36,423 nt of DNA from Candidatus Humimicrobium oleiphilum (GTDB lineage Bacteria > Actinomycetota > Humimicrobiia > Humimicrobiales > Humimicrobiaceae): positions 1 through 36,423 of the forward strand of contig DBPS01000024.1 of assembly GCA_002304935.1 (NCBI GenBank), in the 5' to 3' direction. Made by a program: the position numbers and the translations under genes. Below the pieces are notes generated by a model. It saw nothing but the letters and a program-made list of their open reading frames with translations. It did not search any database and was not told where the DNA came from. Shown piece after piece: positions 8,197 to 16,664 of the stretch (position 1 is the first letter of the stretch; each line of letters begins with the position of its first letter).

Positions 8197-9261
8197 ATGA
8201 ATGAAATAAATAAAGAAAATATTAATGAAGATAATTCCAAGAACAATGTTTTAAATGACAGCAAAGCAGATGAAGTTTCTTCTGAAGCTGCCAAAGAAAG
8301 TATCATTGTCAGAGAGAATAATTTTATTTCCCAGTCCCCGCATATCTGGAGAGGTATTTCGAGTGCGAAAATAATGTACATATTTTTTGCTTCACTTATT
8401 TTTCCCTCGGTTGCCGCTGTATATTTTTTCGGGCTGAGAGCTTTATGGGTAATGCTTGCTAGTACCATAACGTCTGTTGTAGTTGAACTGATAATAAAGA
8501 AAGCAAGAAAAAAGAATTTCAAAATGGACGGAAGCGCCCTTATTACCGGCTTGCTGCTTGCACTTACTCTCCCGCCGCGTATTCCGATATGGATGGTAGT
8601 AATAGGAGCAGCTTTTTCAATAGCACTTGCCAAAGAAGCTTTTGGCGGTCTTGGCTATAACATATTTAATCCTGCACTTGCTGGAAGAGCTTTTCTTGCA
8701 ATCTGCTTTCCGACATTTATGACTCAGTGGTATCTTCCGGGTAATTCAGGAATAGATGCTGTTACTTCTGCTTCTCCTCTGGGGGAGAGCTTTGTTGCAG
8801 AAGGTTCAAAAATCGCTTTTTACAGGGATTTGTTTTTTGGGAATGTAGCCGGCTCCATAGGTGAGACATCTGCAATGCTTATAATAATTGCCGGGATATT
8901 GCTTATAGCTTTCAGGATAATTGACTGGAAAATACCTCTAGTATACGTTGCAACTGTTGTGATAATGTCTCTTATATTCGGCGAGGACATATTATTCCAG
9001 GTAATGGCAGGAGGACTTCTTTTCGGAGCTGTATTTATGGCAACAGATTATGTCACCTCTCCAGTAACGGGACTTGGAAGAATAGTATTTGCAATCGGAT
9101 GCGGGCTTATAACATTTTTGATAAGACGCTTCGGAGCAATGCCTGAAGGCGTCTGTTTCTCAATACTTGTCATGAATGGTTTTACACCACTGATTGATAA
9201 ATATATAAGGCCAAAACCGTTTGGCTATGTAAAGCCGCAAAAAGCAAAACAGGCAAAATAA
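8197..9261 (+). CDS. rnfD: Rnf electron transport complex subunit D
   Basis: A 354-residue NqrB/RnfD membrane protein with about nine to ten helices. It follows a charged N-terminal stretch of about 50 residues that is longer than I expect for the family. The flavin attachment motif, usually D-x-x-[ST]-[GS]-A-T, reads DAVTSASPLG here, so the acceptor position is S193 rather than Thr. The later TDYVTSPVTGLGR segment is also typical. ATG start at 8197. It sits third in the apbE-rnfCDGEAB order found in clostridial Rnf operons. Confidence 0.95.
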   Translation: MNEINKENINEDNSKNNVLNDSKADEVSSEAAKESIIVRENNFISQSPHIWRGISSAKIMYIFFASLIFPSVAAVYFFGLRALWVMLASTITSVVVELIIKKARKKNFKMDGSALITGLLLALTLPPRIPIWMVVIGAAFSIALAKEAFGGLGYNIFNPALAGRAFLAICFPTFMTQWYLPGNSGIDAVTSASPLGESFVAEGSKIAFYRDLFFGNVAGSIGETSAMLIIIAGILLIAFRIIDWKIPLVYVATVVIMSLIFGEDILFQVMAGGLLFGAVFMATDYVTSPVTGLGRIVFAIGCGLITFLIRRFGAMPEGVCFSILVMNGFTPLIDKYIRPKPFGYVKPQKAKQAK

Positions 9262-9295
9262 AAAAAAGAAAAAGAGATTTAACCGGGAAAAGAAA

Positions 9296-9862
9296 ATGAT
9301 TTCAGAAAAAAAGACAGGATTTGGAAATAAGATATTAAGTAATAAGATCTATCCTATTATCATTTTGTCGATAATAGTGTTTGTTGCTGTTCTTTTGCTG
9401 ATGCTTGTAAATAGTTTTACCCAGGAAAAAATAATTGCAGAAAGAGAAGCAAAAGTAACTAATATCCTGCAGAAGATTTATCCTGACATGCAGGATTTTG
9501 AATTAAAGGATGATATTTATATAATATTAAAAGACGGAGATGTTATAGGTTATTCTTTTATAGCAATCGGCAAAGGTTATGGCGGAGAAATTAATACTAT
9601 AGTCGGGCTCGACAAGGATTATATTGTAAAAGAAATATCTGTTCTTTCAAATACTGAAACGCCCGGTCTTGGCACAAAAATACTCGAAGCTTTCTTTACT
9701 GACCAGTTTAAAGGGCTGGAGACACAGGATGTCAAATTAAGCAAAGACGGCGGTAAAATAGATGCCATATCCGGAGCAACCATAAGTTCAAGAGCTGTTA
9801 CTGATTCTGTAAGAGCAGCTATCGAACAAAAAGTGGAGATTATCAAATCAAAAAATTATTAA
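9296..9862 (+). CDS. rnfG: Rnf electron transport complex subunit G (covalent FMN protein)
   Basis: A 188-residue protein with one N-terminal membrane helix (IYPIIILSIIVFVAVLLLML) and an extracytoplasmic FMN-binding domain. The flavinylation motif DAISGATISS is intact, with T162 as the predicted acceptor of the phosphoester-linked FMN added by ApbE. TPGLGTK upstream of it is also a family signature. Length is normal. It is followed after 22 bp by rnfE. Confidence 0.96.
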   Translation: MISEKKTGFGNKILSNKIYPIIILSIIVFVAVLLLMLVNSFTQEKIIAEREAKVTNILQKIYPDMQDFELKDDIYIILKDGDVIGYSFIAIGKGYGGEINTIVGLDKDYIVKEISVLSNTETPGLGTKILEAFFTDQFKGLETQDVKLSKDGGKIDAISGATISSRAVTDSVRAAIEQKVEIIKSKNY

Positions 9863-9884
9863 ATCAAATTATCAGAATAAGAAA

Positions 9885-10526
9885 ATGATTGAAAAACAGG
9901 AAAGATTAACAGCAAAAAAATTCTGGCAGGAATTTGCAAAAGGTATAGTTATTACGAACCCTGTATTTGTACTGGTTCTGGGGCTTTGTCCAACTCTTGC
10001 CGTCAGCAATTCGCTTAATAATGCATTAGGTATGAGCGCAGGAGTTATTTTTGTTTTACTGGGTTCCAATATAATTATTTCTCTTTTAAGGAAAATAACC
10101 CCGAATCTTGTCCGAATACCAGTGTTTATAGTCGTAATAGCTACTTTTGTTACCATACTGAGCCTGGTCTTTGAAGCATATCTACCGCCATTATATGAGT
10201 CACTTGGCATTTATCTTCCTTTAATCGTTGTCAACTGTATTATTCTGGGAAGAGCCGAGGTCTTTGCATCAAAGAATTCAGTGGTTCTTTCAATTGCAGA
10301 TGCTTTCGGGGTAGGTTTTGGTTTTACAATAGCACTTATAATAATTTCATTTTTCAGGGAATTACTTGGAACCGGCGGCCTTGAAGTATTTGGGAAACAA
10401 TTATTTTCCATACCTGTACTTGCCGAAAGTCCGATGTCTGTATTCATAATGCCTCCGGGAGCATTTATTGTCATGGGTCTTTTACTTGCATTATTCCGTA
10501 TGATAGGAGTGTTAAAAAATGAGTGA
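9885..10526 (+). CDS. rnfE: Rnf electron transport complex subunit E
   Basis: A 213-residue, six-helix membrane subunit of the RnfA/RnfE (NqrE/NqrD) family. Characteristic segments are GIVITNPVFVLVLGLCPTLAVS and SLGIYLPLIVVNCIILGRAE; the latter contains the conserved Asn-Cys that ligates the membrane iron-sulfur centre shared with RnfA. The gene overlaps rnfA by 8 bp, so the two halves of this pseudo-symmetric pair are probably translated together. Confidence 0.95.
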   Translation: MIEKQERLTAKKFWQEFAKGIVITNPVFVLVLGLCPTLAVSNSLNNALGMSAGVIFVLLGSNIIISLLRKITPNLVRIPVFIVVIATFVTILSLVFEAYLPPLYESLGIYLPLIVVNCIILGRAEVFASKNSVVLSIADAFGVGFGFTIALIIISFFRELLGTGGLEVFGKQLFSIPVLAESPMSVFIMPPGAFIVMGLLLALFRMIGVLKNE

Positions 10527-11106
10527 AACAGGTCCGAGCCTCATCACGATTTTCATGAGCATGGCTCTTATAAATAATTTTATATTGTCAAAATTTCTTG
10601 GTCTCTGCCCGTTTTTCGGGGTTTCCAAGAAGCTGACCAATGCCATAAGCATGGGTGCGGCAGTCACTCTTGTAATGGTCATGGCCTCAATAGCAACCAC
10701 ACTGATTTACAGATTTATTCTTGTTCCATATAAAGTAGAGTTTATGAATATAATCATATATATACTTGTAATTGCATCACTGGTGCAGATAGTGGAATTA
10801 TTCATAAAGAGGACAAATATAACTTTGTATAATTCGCTTGGCATTTATCTTCCTCTTATCACAACCAACTGTGCAGTGCTTGGTATTACATTAATAAATG
10901 CACAGGCAAATTATGCCATGGTACAAAGCATAATAAGTGCTCTTGGCGGCGGCATAGGATTTACTTTAATGCTTATAGTAATGTCCGGAATAAGGGAAAG
11001 AATAGAATTTGCAGATACTCCCAAATCAATGAGAGGCCTTCCGATTGCATTTATAATTGCAGCAATCCTTTCTCTTGCATATATGGGTTTTAGCGGAATG
11101 ATTTAA
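10519..11106 (+). CDS. rnfA: Rnf electron transport complex subunit A
   Basis: A 195-residue, six-helix protein paired with RnfE in inverted topology. It carries NNFILSKFLGLCPFFGVSK near the N-terminus and SLGIYLPLITTNCAVLGITL in the middle, each with the Cys used for the intramembrane [2Fe-2S] centre. Length and order in the operon are standard. The region between it and rnfB holds AAGGAACG as a probable ribosome site for rnfB. Confidence 0.95.
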   Translation: MSETGPSLITIFMSMALINNFILSKFLGLCPFFGVSKKLTNAISMGAAVTLVMVMASIATTLIYRFILVPYKVEFMNIIIYILVIASLVQIVELFIKRTNITLYNSLGIYLPLITTNCAVLGITLINAQANYAMVQSIISALGGGIGFTLMLIVMSGIRERIEFADTPKSMRGLPIAFIIAAILSLAYMGFSGMI

Positions 11107-11137
11107 ATAGAAATTTATTTTTTTTTAAGGAACGATT

Positions 11138-11983
11138 ATGTGGATAATAATAGCGATATTAACAGCAATAGGAGTTATTTGCGGAGTATTGATATGGGTA
11201 ACAAACAAAACACTTCCCAAAGAGCCGGCTTCTCTTGCAAAGGCACAGGAAGTTTCAGAACATCTTCCAGGCATGAATTGCGGTGCCTGCGGTTTTCCCG
11301 GCTGCTTTGCATATGCCCAGGCGCTTTCCAAAGATAAGAAAGTATTTTTTTCAAATGTATGCGCAACCGTTCTCCAGGATAATACAATGCTTGGCGGGAT
11401 TGAGAAAAGCCTTGACCTTGTTGTTGATAAAAATGCAATGAACAAAAAAGCAGTTGTGTGCTGCAGTGGTGATTGTGAAAAAATAGGTACTTATGTAGGA
11501 GTAGGGACATGTAAATCAGCTACCAAAATACTTAAAGGATTTAAGAAATGTCCGTTCGGATGCCTCGGGCTTGGAGATTGCACCCATGTCTGTCCGCAAA
11601 ATGCAATAAGTATTGATGTAGACAGAAAAATTGCAGTCATCGACCCTGACAAATGCACCGGCTGCGGCCTATGTGTAAAAGAATGTCCAAGAAATATAAT
11701 CAAACTCATACCTGCGGACTCGAAAGTGGTATTCAGGTGCAGCTATGACAGTATAAGAGATATACCGGGCAGAGAAAAATGTGAATCCGGATGTATACAC
11801 TGCAGAAGATGCTTTAAGGCATGTGAGAATGAAGCAATTATCTGGAACAAAGATAAGCAGATACCTGAATTTGATCTGAGTAAATGTATAGACTGCGGAG
11901 CATGCATAGCAGCGTGTCCAAAGAACGTACTTACGAAACTGAAGGTTGATGCTTCCAAAAAGGAAAAGGTTTTAACTAAATGA
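11138..11983 (+). CDS. rnfB: Rnf electron transport complex subunit B (iron-sulfur protein)
   Basis: A 281-residue electron-entry subunit. One N-terminal membrane helix (WIIIAILTAIGVICGVLIW) is followed by the RnfB-specific cluster site MNCGACGFPGC...C, then CPFGCLGLGDCTHVCPQNAI and more ferredoxin-type sites (CTGCGLCVKECP, CIHCRRCFKACE, CIDCGACIAACP). This gives several [4Fe-4S] centres that accept electrons from reduced ferredoxin. The stop codon overlaps the next gene by 4 bp (ATGA). Confidence 0.96.
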   Translation: MWIIIAILTAIGVICGVLIWVTNKTLPKEPASLAKAQEVSEHLPGMNCGACGFPGCFAYAQALSKDKKVFFSNVCATVLQDNTMLGGIEKSLDLVVDKNAMNKKAVVCCSGDCEKIGTYVGVGTCKSATKILKGFKKCPFGCLGLGDCTHVCPQNAISIDVDRKIAVIDPDKCTGCGLCVKECPRNIIKLIPADSKVVFRCSYDSIRDIPGREKCESGCIHCRRCFKACENEAIIWNKDKQIPEFDLSKCIDCGACIAACPKNVLTKLKVDASKKEKVLTK

Positions 11984-12444
11984 ATGAGCGTCTGCAAAAG
12001 AGGCCTTCATGGGATGAGTATTTTGTATCGATTACAAAGACTGTAGCTTCACGCTCGACATGCCTCAGACGCAAAGTAGGAGCGATAATAGTAAAAGATA
12101 AGAGAATACTTACCACAGGCTATAATGGCGCACCCAGGGGTGTTAAAAGCTGTCTTGAAATCGGAAGATGTTTAAGAGAAGAACTTCAGGTACCCTCAGG
12201 GCAGAGACATGAGATATGCAGGGCGCTTCATGCAGAACAGAATTCAATAATACAGGCCGCATATCACGGAGTCCAGATAGCAGGTTCAAGCATATATTCA
12301 ACAACACAGCCCTGTGTCCTTTGCGCCAAAATGATAATAAACGCTGGAATACAAAAAATTTATTATTATGAAGAATATCCTGACCAGCTTTCGCTCGACC
12401 TTCTTAAGGAAGCCGGTATAGAGCTGATTAAGCTGGATAAGTAA
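11980..12444 (+). CDS. Deoxycytidylate (dCMP) deaminase family protein
   Basis: A 154-residue cytidine-deaminase-fold enzyme that would convert dCMP to dUMP for thymidylate synthesis. The zinc site is complete: HAEQNSIIQAA supplies the His ligand and the catalytic Glu, and TTQPCVLCAKMIINAGI supplies the two Cys. CLRRKVGAIIVKDKRILTTGYNGAPRG near the start is typical of dCMP deaminases (ComEB-like). It overlaps rnfB by 4 bp (ATGA), so it is translationally coupled to an energy operon with no obvious metabolic link. A second ATG at 11984 is out of frame. Confidence 0.93.
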   Translation: MNERLQKRPSWDEYFVSITKTVASRSTCLRRKVGAIIVKDKRILTTGYNGAPRGVKSCLEIGRCLREELQVPSGQRHEICRALHAEQNSIIQAAYHGVQIAGSSIYSTTQPCVLCAKMIINAGIQKIYYYEEYPDQLSLDLLKEAGIELIKLDK

Positions 12445-12500
12445 AATCATATATCAGGAATAAGATTATCCTGGCATTGTCAAATGTATTCTGCTTTTTT

Positions 12501-12528
12501 TGCACATATTTCATACGAAAAATGTGCA
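12501..12528. repeat. Imperfect inverted repeat downstream of the dCMP deaminase gene
   Basis: TGCACAT (12501-12507) and ATGTGCA (12522-12528) pair perfectly, and after one mismatch three more base pairs can form around the hexamer CATACG. A run of seven T precedes the stem rather than following it, so a plus-strand terminator is unlikely. It lies in the 285-bp gap before the c-di-GMP gene and could be a small operator or a transcript-end hairpin. Confidence 0.35.
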
Positions 12529-12729
12529 GCTGGTCTTAATTGCTTTCAATAGTAACTTAAAAGCATAATCAATACTTTTCTTAATTTAATTATTAATATA
12601 AAATATTTTTTATTTAATAATATTCACAGATGTAATTTATTCTATTTAGCTCTGCTTTTTGAAAATATTAAATATGTTGGCTTTCTCTTTAAAGAAATTT
12701 GATTTTTAGCAGCCATCTTTTAATGAATT

Positions 12730-15210
12730 ATGAAAAACATTAATGGAAACTTCAATCTCAAACTTATATTTTTAGTTCTGTTTATAATTTTTTTAGTTAT
12801 AAGCACTTTATACATATACGATACCTGGTCAGATTATAAAAAAAAAGTTGCAAATTACTCTATTAAACTTGCTGAGTCTGCAAAAGCTTTTTTACAGACA
12901 GAGCTTGTTGAAAACCTTGATGTAAATGCCAGTGATATTGAAAAAGAAGAGTATAAAAAATTAAAAGATAGCCTGAAATCATTTAAGAAATCAAATCAAG
13001 GTGTCCACTTTGCTTATCTTTATACATTAATAAATGGAAAAATATTCTTTATGGTAGATTCAGAAGAGCCGGATTCGGAGGGATATTCACCACCCGGCCA
13101 GTATTACCACGAAGCCACTGATGAAGTCATTGCTCCTTTTACCGAAAAGAAAAACACCATAGCGGGTCCTACGAATGACAGATGGGGCACCTGGATAAGC
13201 GTATTTATCCCGATTATGGATGAGCAGTCACAGGAAGTAATCGCAGTTTTTGGCGTTGATTATTCTGCCAGATTGTGGAGCATGGAAATCATCAGACATA
13301 TAACACATTCAGTTATTGTAGTTGTCTGTATATTATTTTTTCTCACATTTCTATATCTGATATTTTTAAAAAACCAGACCCTGAGTTCTGTAAGCAAGAA
13401 GCTGCACGATAGCGAAAATCTTTTCAGGACTATTTTTGAACAGGCTCCCATAGGCATAGCAGTTGTTGATAATTTTTATTTCATGTCAAGGATAAATAAA
13501 GAACTTGAAAATATTCTCGGAAGGCAGAGAAAGGAAATAATTTCTCTTGACTGGAAAGATATCACACATCCCGAAGATCTGGATGAAGACCTGCAACTAT
13601 TTAAGAGATTCAAATCGAAAGAGATAGATAATTACTCAATGGAAAAGCGTTTCATAAAACCAGACGATAGCAGTGTATGGGTGGAAATGACAATAGCCCG
13701 ACTGGATCTTAGCGGAGATGAAAACCAGAACCATTTATGCATAATGAGGGATATTACCGAAAAAAAGAAAGCTCTTGACACATTAAGAGAAAGTGAAAGA
13801 AGCAAATCAGTCCTTCTTTCTCATTTGCCAGGAATAGCATATAGGTGCAGATATGATAAAGAATGGACAATGCTTTTCATATCTGACGGTTGCTTAAAGC
13901 TTACCGGGTATAAGCCTGAAGGGCTGATTAATAATAAGGATCTGTCTTATAATCAATTAATCGCTCCCGAATATACTGATATCATCTGGAAAGAATTGGA
14001 GCGCGTATTGGCATTAAAAATTCCTTTTCAGTTTGAGTATGAAATAATAACAGCTTCAGGAGAACGCAAATGGGTATGGGAAATGGGCCAGGGCATTTAT
14101 GACAACAGCGGGAATGTTGAGGCTTTGGAAGGAATAATAATTGATGTAAATGAGTCAAAGAAACGACAGCTTCTGATAAAATTTATGGGAGAGCACGATT
14201 ATCTTACTGGCTTGCACAATAGAAGCTATTATGAAGAAGTAAAAGTTAAATTTGACAGCAAGAAATACCTCCCGATTTCTATAATTCTTATTGATATAAA
14301 CGGTGTCCGTCTTATAAATGATGCTTTAGGGTATTTTGAAGGCGACAATATTATAAATGAAACCGGAAAAATCATAAAAAGCACCATCAGCGAAAATGAT
14401 GTACTGGCGCGTATCGGAGGAGACGAATTCGGGGTAATTCTTCCCGGTACTGATAGGGAAAATGCAAAATCACTGCTTTATAAGATAGAAGATATGGTAA
14501 GTCGGCATAATGAGACAGTAAAAGAAAAAACCAGGTCTATAAGCATAGCAATCGGGTATGGAACCAGGGAAACACTTGAAGAAAGCATAAGAGACGCCGA
14601 AAAAGAAGCTGAAGAATATATGAACAAGCGAAAACTTCTGGAAAGAAAGAGTTACCACCATACAATTCTTTCTTCAATCATGGATACAATGTATGCAAGA
14701 AGCCAGGAAACCGAACAGCATGCAGAAAGGCTTGCCAATATTTCCAGATTGATAGGTGAAAGAATGAAACTTCCCCAGGAAAGCATGAATGAGCTTCAAC
14801 TTTTTGCAATGCTGCATGATATTGGCAAGGTAGCGATAGATGACAAAATACTGAATAAGCCCGGAAAATTAACCGAAGAAGAATGGGATATAATGAAAAA
14901 GCACTCTGAGATCGGCTACAGAATAACCATGGCTTCTTCTGAACTTGAATCTGTTGCTGAATATATTCTTTATCACCATGAACGCTGGGACGGCAAAGGA
15001 TACCCCAGCGGACTTAAGGGAGAAGAGACACCCCTTCTTTCGAGAATACTTATGTTCGCTGATGCTTATGATGCCATGACTGTTGACAGAGCTTACAGAA
15101 AAGCCCTGACCAGGCAGGAGGCAATAGAAGAAATAAGGAAAAATGCCGGGAAACAATTTGACCCCGGCATATTTAGGATTTTTATTGAAATAATCCAGGA
15201 TTATAAGTAA
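12730..15210 (+). CDS. Membrane sensor with two PAS domains, GGDEF and HD-GYP (c-di-GMP turnover)
   Basis: An 826-residue signalling protein. A first membrane helix (about 10-28) and a second (about 193-215) enclose an extracytoplasmic sensor domain. Two PAS-like domains follow (about 228-345 and 355-475). Then comes a GGDEF domain with an intact GGDEF at 563-567 and DINGVRLINDALGYFEGD upstream, and an HD-GYP domain with HD at 696-697 and HHERWDGKGYP ending at 759. Both synthesis and breakdown of c-di-GMP are possible. The inhibitory I-site (RxxD) reads SEND, so feedback inhibition is probably lost. It stands alone between the rnf operon and murA. Confidence 0.93.
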   Translation: MKNINGNFNLKLIFLVLFIIFLVISTLYIYDTWSDYKKKVANYSIKLAESAKAFLQTELVENLDVNASDIEKEEYKKLKDSLKSFKKSNQGVHFAYLYTLINGKIFFMVDSEEPDSEGYSPPGQYYHEATDEVIAPFTEKKNTIAGPTNDRWGTWISVFIPIMDEQSQEVIAVFGVDYSARLWSMEIIRHITHSVIVVVCILFFLTFLYLIFLKNQTLSSVSKKLHDSENLFRTIFEQAPIGIAVVDNFYFMSRINKELENILGRQRKEIISLDWKDITHPEDLDEDLQLFKRFKSKEIDNYSMEKRFIKPDDSSVWVEMTIARLDLSGDENQNHLCIMRDITEKKKALDTLRESERSKSVLLSHLPGIAYRCRYDKEWTMLFISDGCLKLTGYKPEGLINNKDLSYNQLIAPEYTDIIWKELERVLALKIPFQFEYEIITASGERKWVWEMGQGIYDNSGNVEALEGIIIDVNESKKRQLLIKFMGEHDYLTGLHNRSYYEEVKVKFDSKKYLPISIILIDINGVRLINDALGYFEGDNIINETGKIIKSTISENDVLARIGGDEFGVILPGTDRENAKSLLYKIEDMVSRHNETVKEKTRSISIAIGYGTRETLEESIRDAEKEAEEYMNKRKLLERKSYHHTILSSIMDTMYARSQETEQHAERLANISRLIGERMKLPQESMNELQLFAMLHDIGKVAIDDKILNKPGKLTEEEWDIMKKHSEIGYRITMASSELESVAEYILYHHERWDGKGYPSGLKGEETPLLSRILMFADAYDAMTVDRAYRKALTRQEAIEEIRKNAGKQFDPGIFRIFIEIIQDYK

Positions 15211-15278
15211 ATTCTTATATTATTATATTAAAATCATTAAAGATATAATAAAGATTTTAGTTACCAGAGTTTTAAAAT

Positions 15279-15290
15279 GCAGATGTCTGC
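15279..15290. other. Short hairpin after the c-di-GMP gene (weak terminator candidate)
   Basis: GCAGATGTCTGC can fold with four to five base pairs and is followed by T-rich but interrupted sequence (TATTTACTTTATTTTT). The stem is short and the T tract is broken, so termination here is only a possibility. Confidence 0.2.
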
Positions 15291-15321
15291 TATTTACTTT
15301 ATTTTTATAAATTAATTATTT

Positions 15322-15330
15322 TGCTATAAT
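15322..15330 (+). promoter_or_regulatory. Extended -10 promoter element upstream of murA
   Basis: TGCTATAAT combines a perfect -10 hexamer (15325-15330) with the TGn extension that can replace a -35 box. No good -35 is seen 16-18 bp upstream. Transcription would start near 15337, about 35 nt before the murA ATG. The same nine bases occur just before the gene at 18787. Confidence 0.55.
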
Positions 15331-15371
15331 CAGATTTTAAAATTTCACAAAGGTAAATTTGGTCAGATTAA

Positions 15372-16658
15372 ATGAAATATATTATCAAAGGCGGGAACAG
15401 GCTTTCCGGAAAAGTAAGAGTAAGTGGCGCAAAGAATTCAGCATTAAAAATAATGGCAGCATCAATAATGTCAAAAGGCAGGACATTATTAAAAAATGTT
15501 CCGATAATTGATGATGTTCTTACAATGGCAGAAGTACTCGAGCTTCTTGGAGCCCGTATTAACCTCGACAGGACAGGTAATTGCATAGAAATAAATCCTG
15601 ACAATATTAAAAGCTTTGAAGCCCCATATGAACTGGTAAGAAAAATGCGTGCCTCGATTCTGGTTGCCGGACCTCTTCTTTCAAGATTCGGTGAAGTAAA
15701 AGTTGCTATTCCGGGTGGTTGCAATATCGGCTCAAGACAGATCGACATGCACCTGAAGGGATTTGAACAAATGGGCGCAGACAGTATCACAGAGCATGGC
15801 TATGTATATATAAAAGCAAAAAATCCGGATTCAAAAGGACAGAAAAAAAGACTAAAAGGCTCCGCTATCAATCTTGATTTTCCATCAAGAGGAGCAACAG
15901 AGAATATACTTATGGCCGCTTCTCTTGCATCCGGGACCACTATAATCCATAATGCTGCCAAAGAACCTGAAACAAGCGATCTGGCAAGATATCTTATAAA
16001 ATGCGGCGCAGATATTTCGGGTGTTGACAGCGACTGTCTTGTAATAAACGGCGTAGATGAACTAAAAGGTTGCGAATATGAAATAATGCCAGACAGTATT
16101 GAAGCCGGCACTTTCATTGTTGCTGCAGCCCTTTGCGGGAAGAAAGTCGAAGTCCAGGATGCCATATGGGATAATATGGGGATTTTCTGTAACAAGCTTG
16201 CTGATGCCGGAGTAAATATCACGAATATTGATAATGAGTCAGTCATAGTCAGAAAAACCAGAGCTTTGTTTAAAAATGTACATATATCCACACTTCCTTT
16301 TCCAGGTTTTCCCACAGACCTGCAGCCGATTATCTCTGTGTTCCTTTCACTTGTCCCGGGCGTATCAGTAATTACTGAAAATGTTTTTGAAAACAGATTC
16401 ATGTATGTTGACGAATTAAACAGGATGGGGACAAATATTAAAATAGACGGGCATCATGCAGTTATAACCGGTGTACCGAAACTGTCTGGTGCTCCTGTAA
16501 GCGCCACTGATCTTAGAGCTGGTGCAGCCCTGGTGCTCGCCGGGCTGGTGGCAGAAGGTATTACGGAAATCAGCGATATACATCACATAATGAGAGGATA
16601 TGAAAATTTTGATAAAAAGCTCAGAGAACTCGGAGCAGATATAATAAAAACAGATTGA
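15372..16658 (+). CDS. murA: UDP-N-acetylglucosamine 1-carboxyvinyltransferase
   Basis: A 428-residue enzyme for the first committed step of peptidoglycan synthesis: transfer of enolpyruvate from PEP to UDP-GlcNAc in the cytosol. SGAKNSALKI near the N-terminus holds the conserved Lys-Asn pair. PGGCNIGSRQIDMHLKG carries the catalytic Cys at 117, the residue alkylated by fosfomycin, so sensitivity to that drug is expected. FPTDLQP and the C-terminal RAGAALVLAGLVAEG segment are typical. Full length, ATG start with family-standard MKYIIKGGNRLSG. It is 6 bp from the LCP gene and probably co-transcribed with it. Confidence 0.96.
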   Translation: MKYIIKGGNRLSGKVRVSGAKNSALKIMAASIMSKGRTLLKNVPIIDDVLTMAEVLELLGARINLDRTGNCIEINPDNIKSFEAPYELVRKMRASILVAGPLLSRFGEVKVAIPGGCNIGSRQIDMHLKGFEQMGADSITEHGYVYIKAKNPDSKGQKKRLKGSAINLDFPSRGATENILMAASLASGTTIIHNAAKEPETSDLARYLIKCGADISGVDSDCLVINGVDELKGCEYEIMPDSIEAGTFIVAAALCGKKVEVQDAIWDNMGIFCNKLADAGVNITNIDNESVIVRKTRALFKNVHISTLPFPGFPTDLQPIISVFLSLVPGVSVITENVFENRFMYVDELNRMGTNIKIDGHHAVITGVPKLSGAPVSATDLRAGAALVLAGLVAEGITEISDIHHIMRGYENFDKKLRELGADIIKTD

Positions 16659-16664
16659 CATATA

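Noticed and set aside
12455..12473. CAGGA/TCCTG hairpin after the dCMP deaminase gene as a terminator
   Set aside because: The stem is only five pairs and is not followed by a T-run; the nearest T-run is more than 20 bases away.
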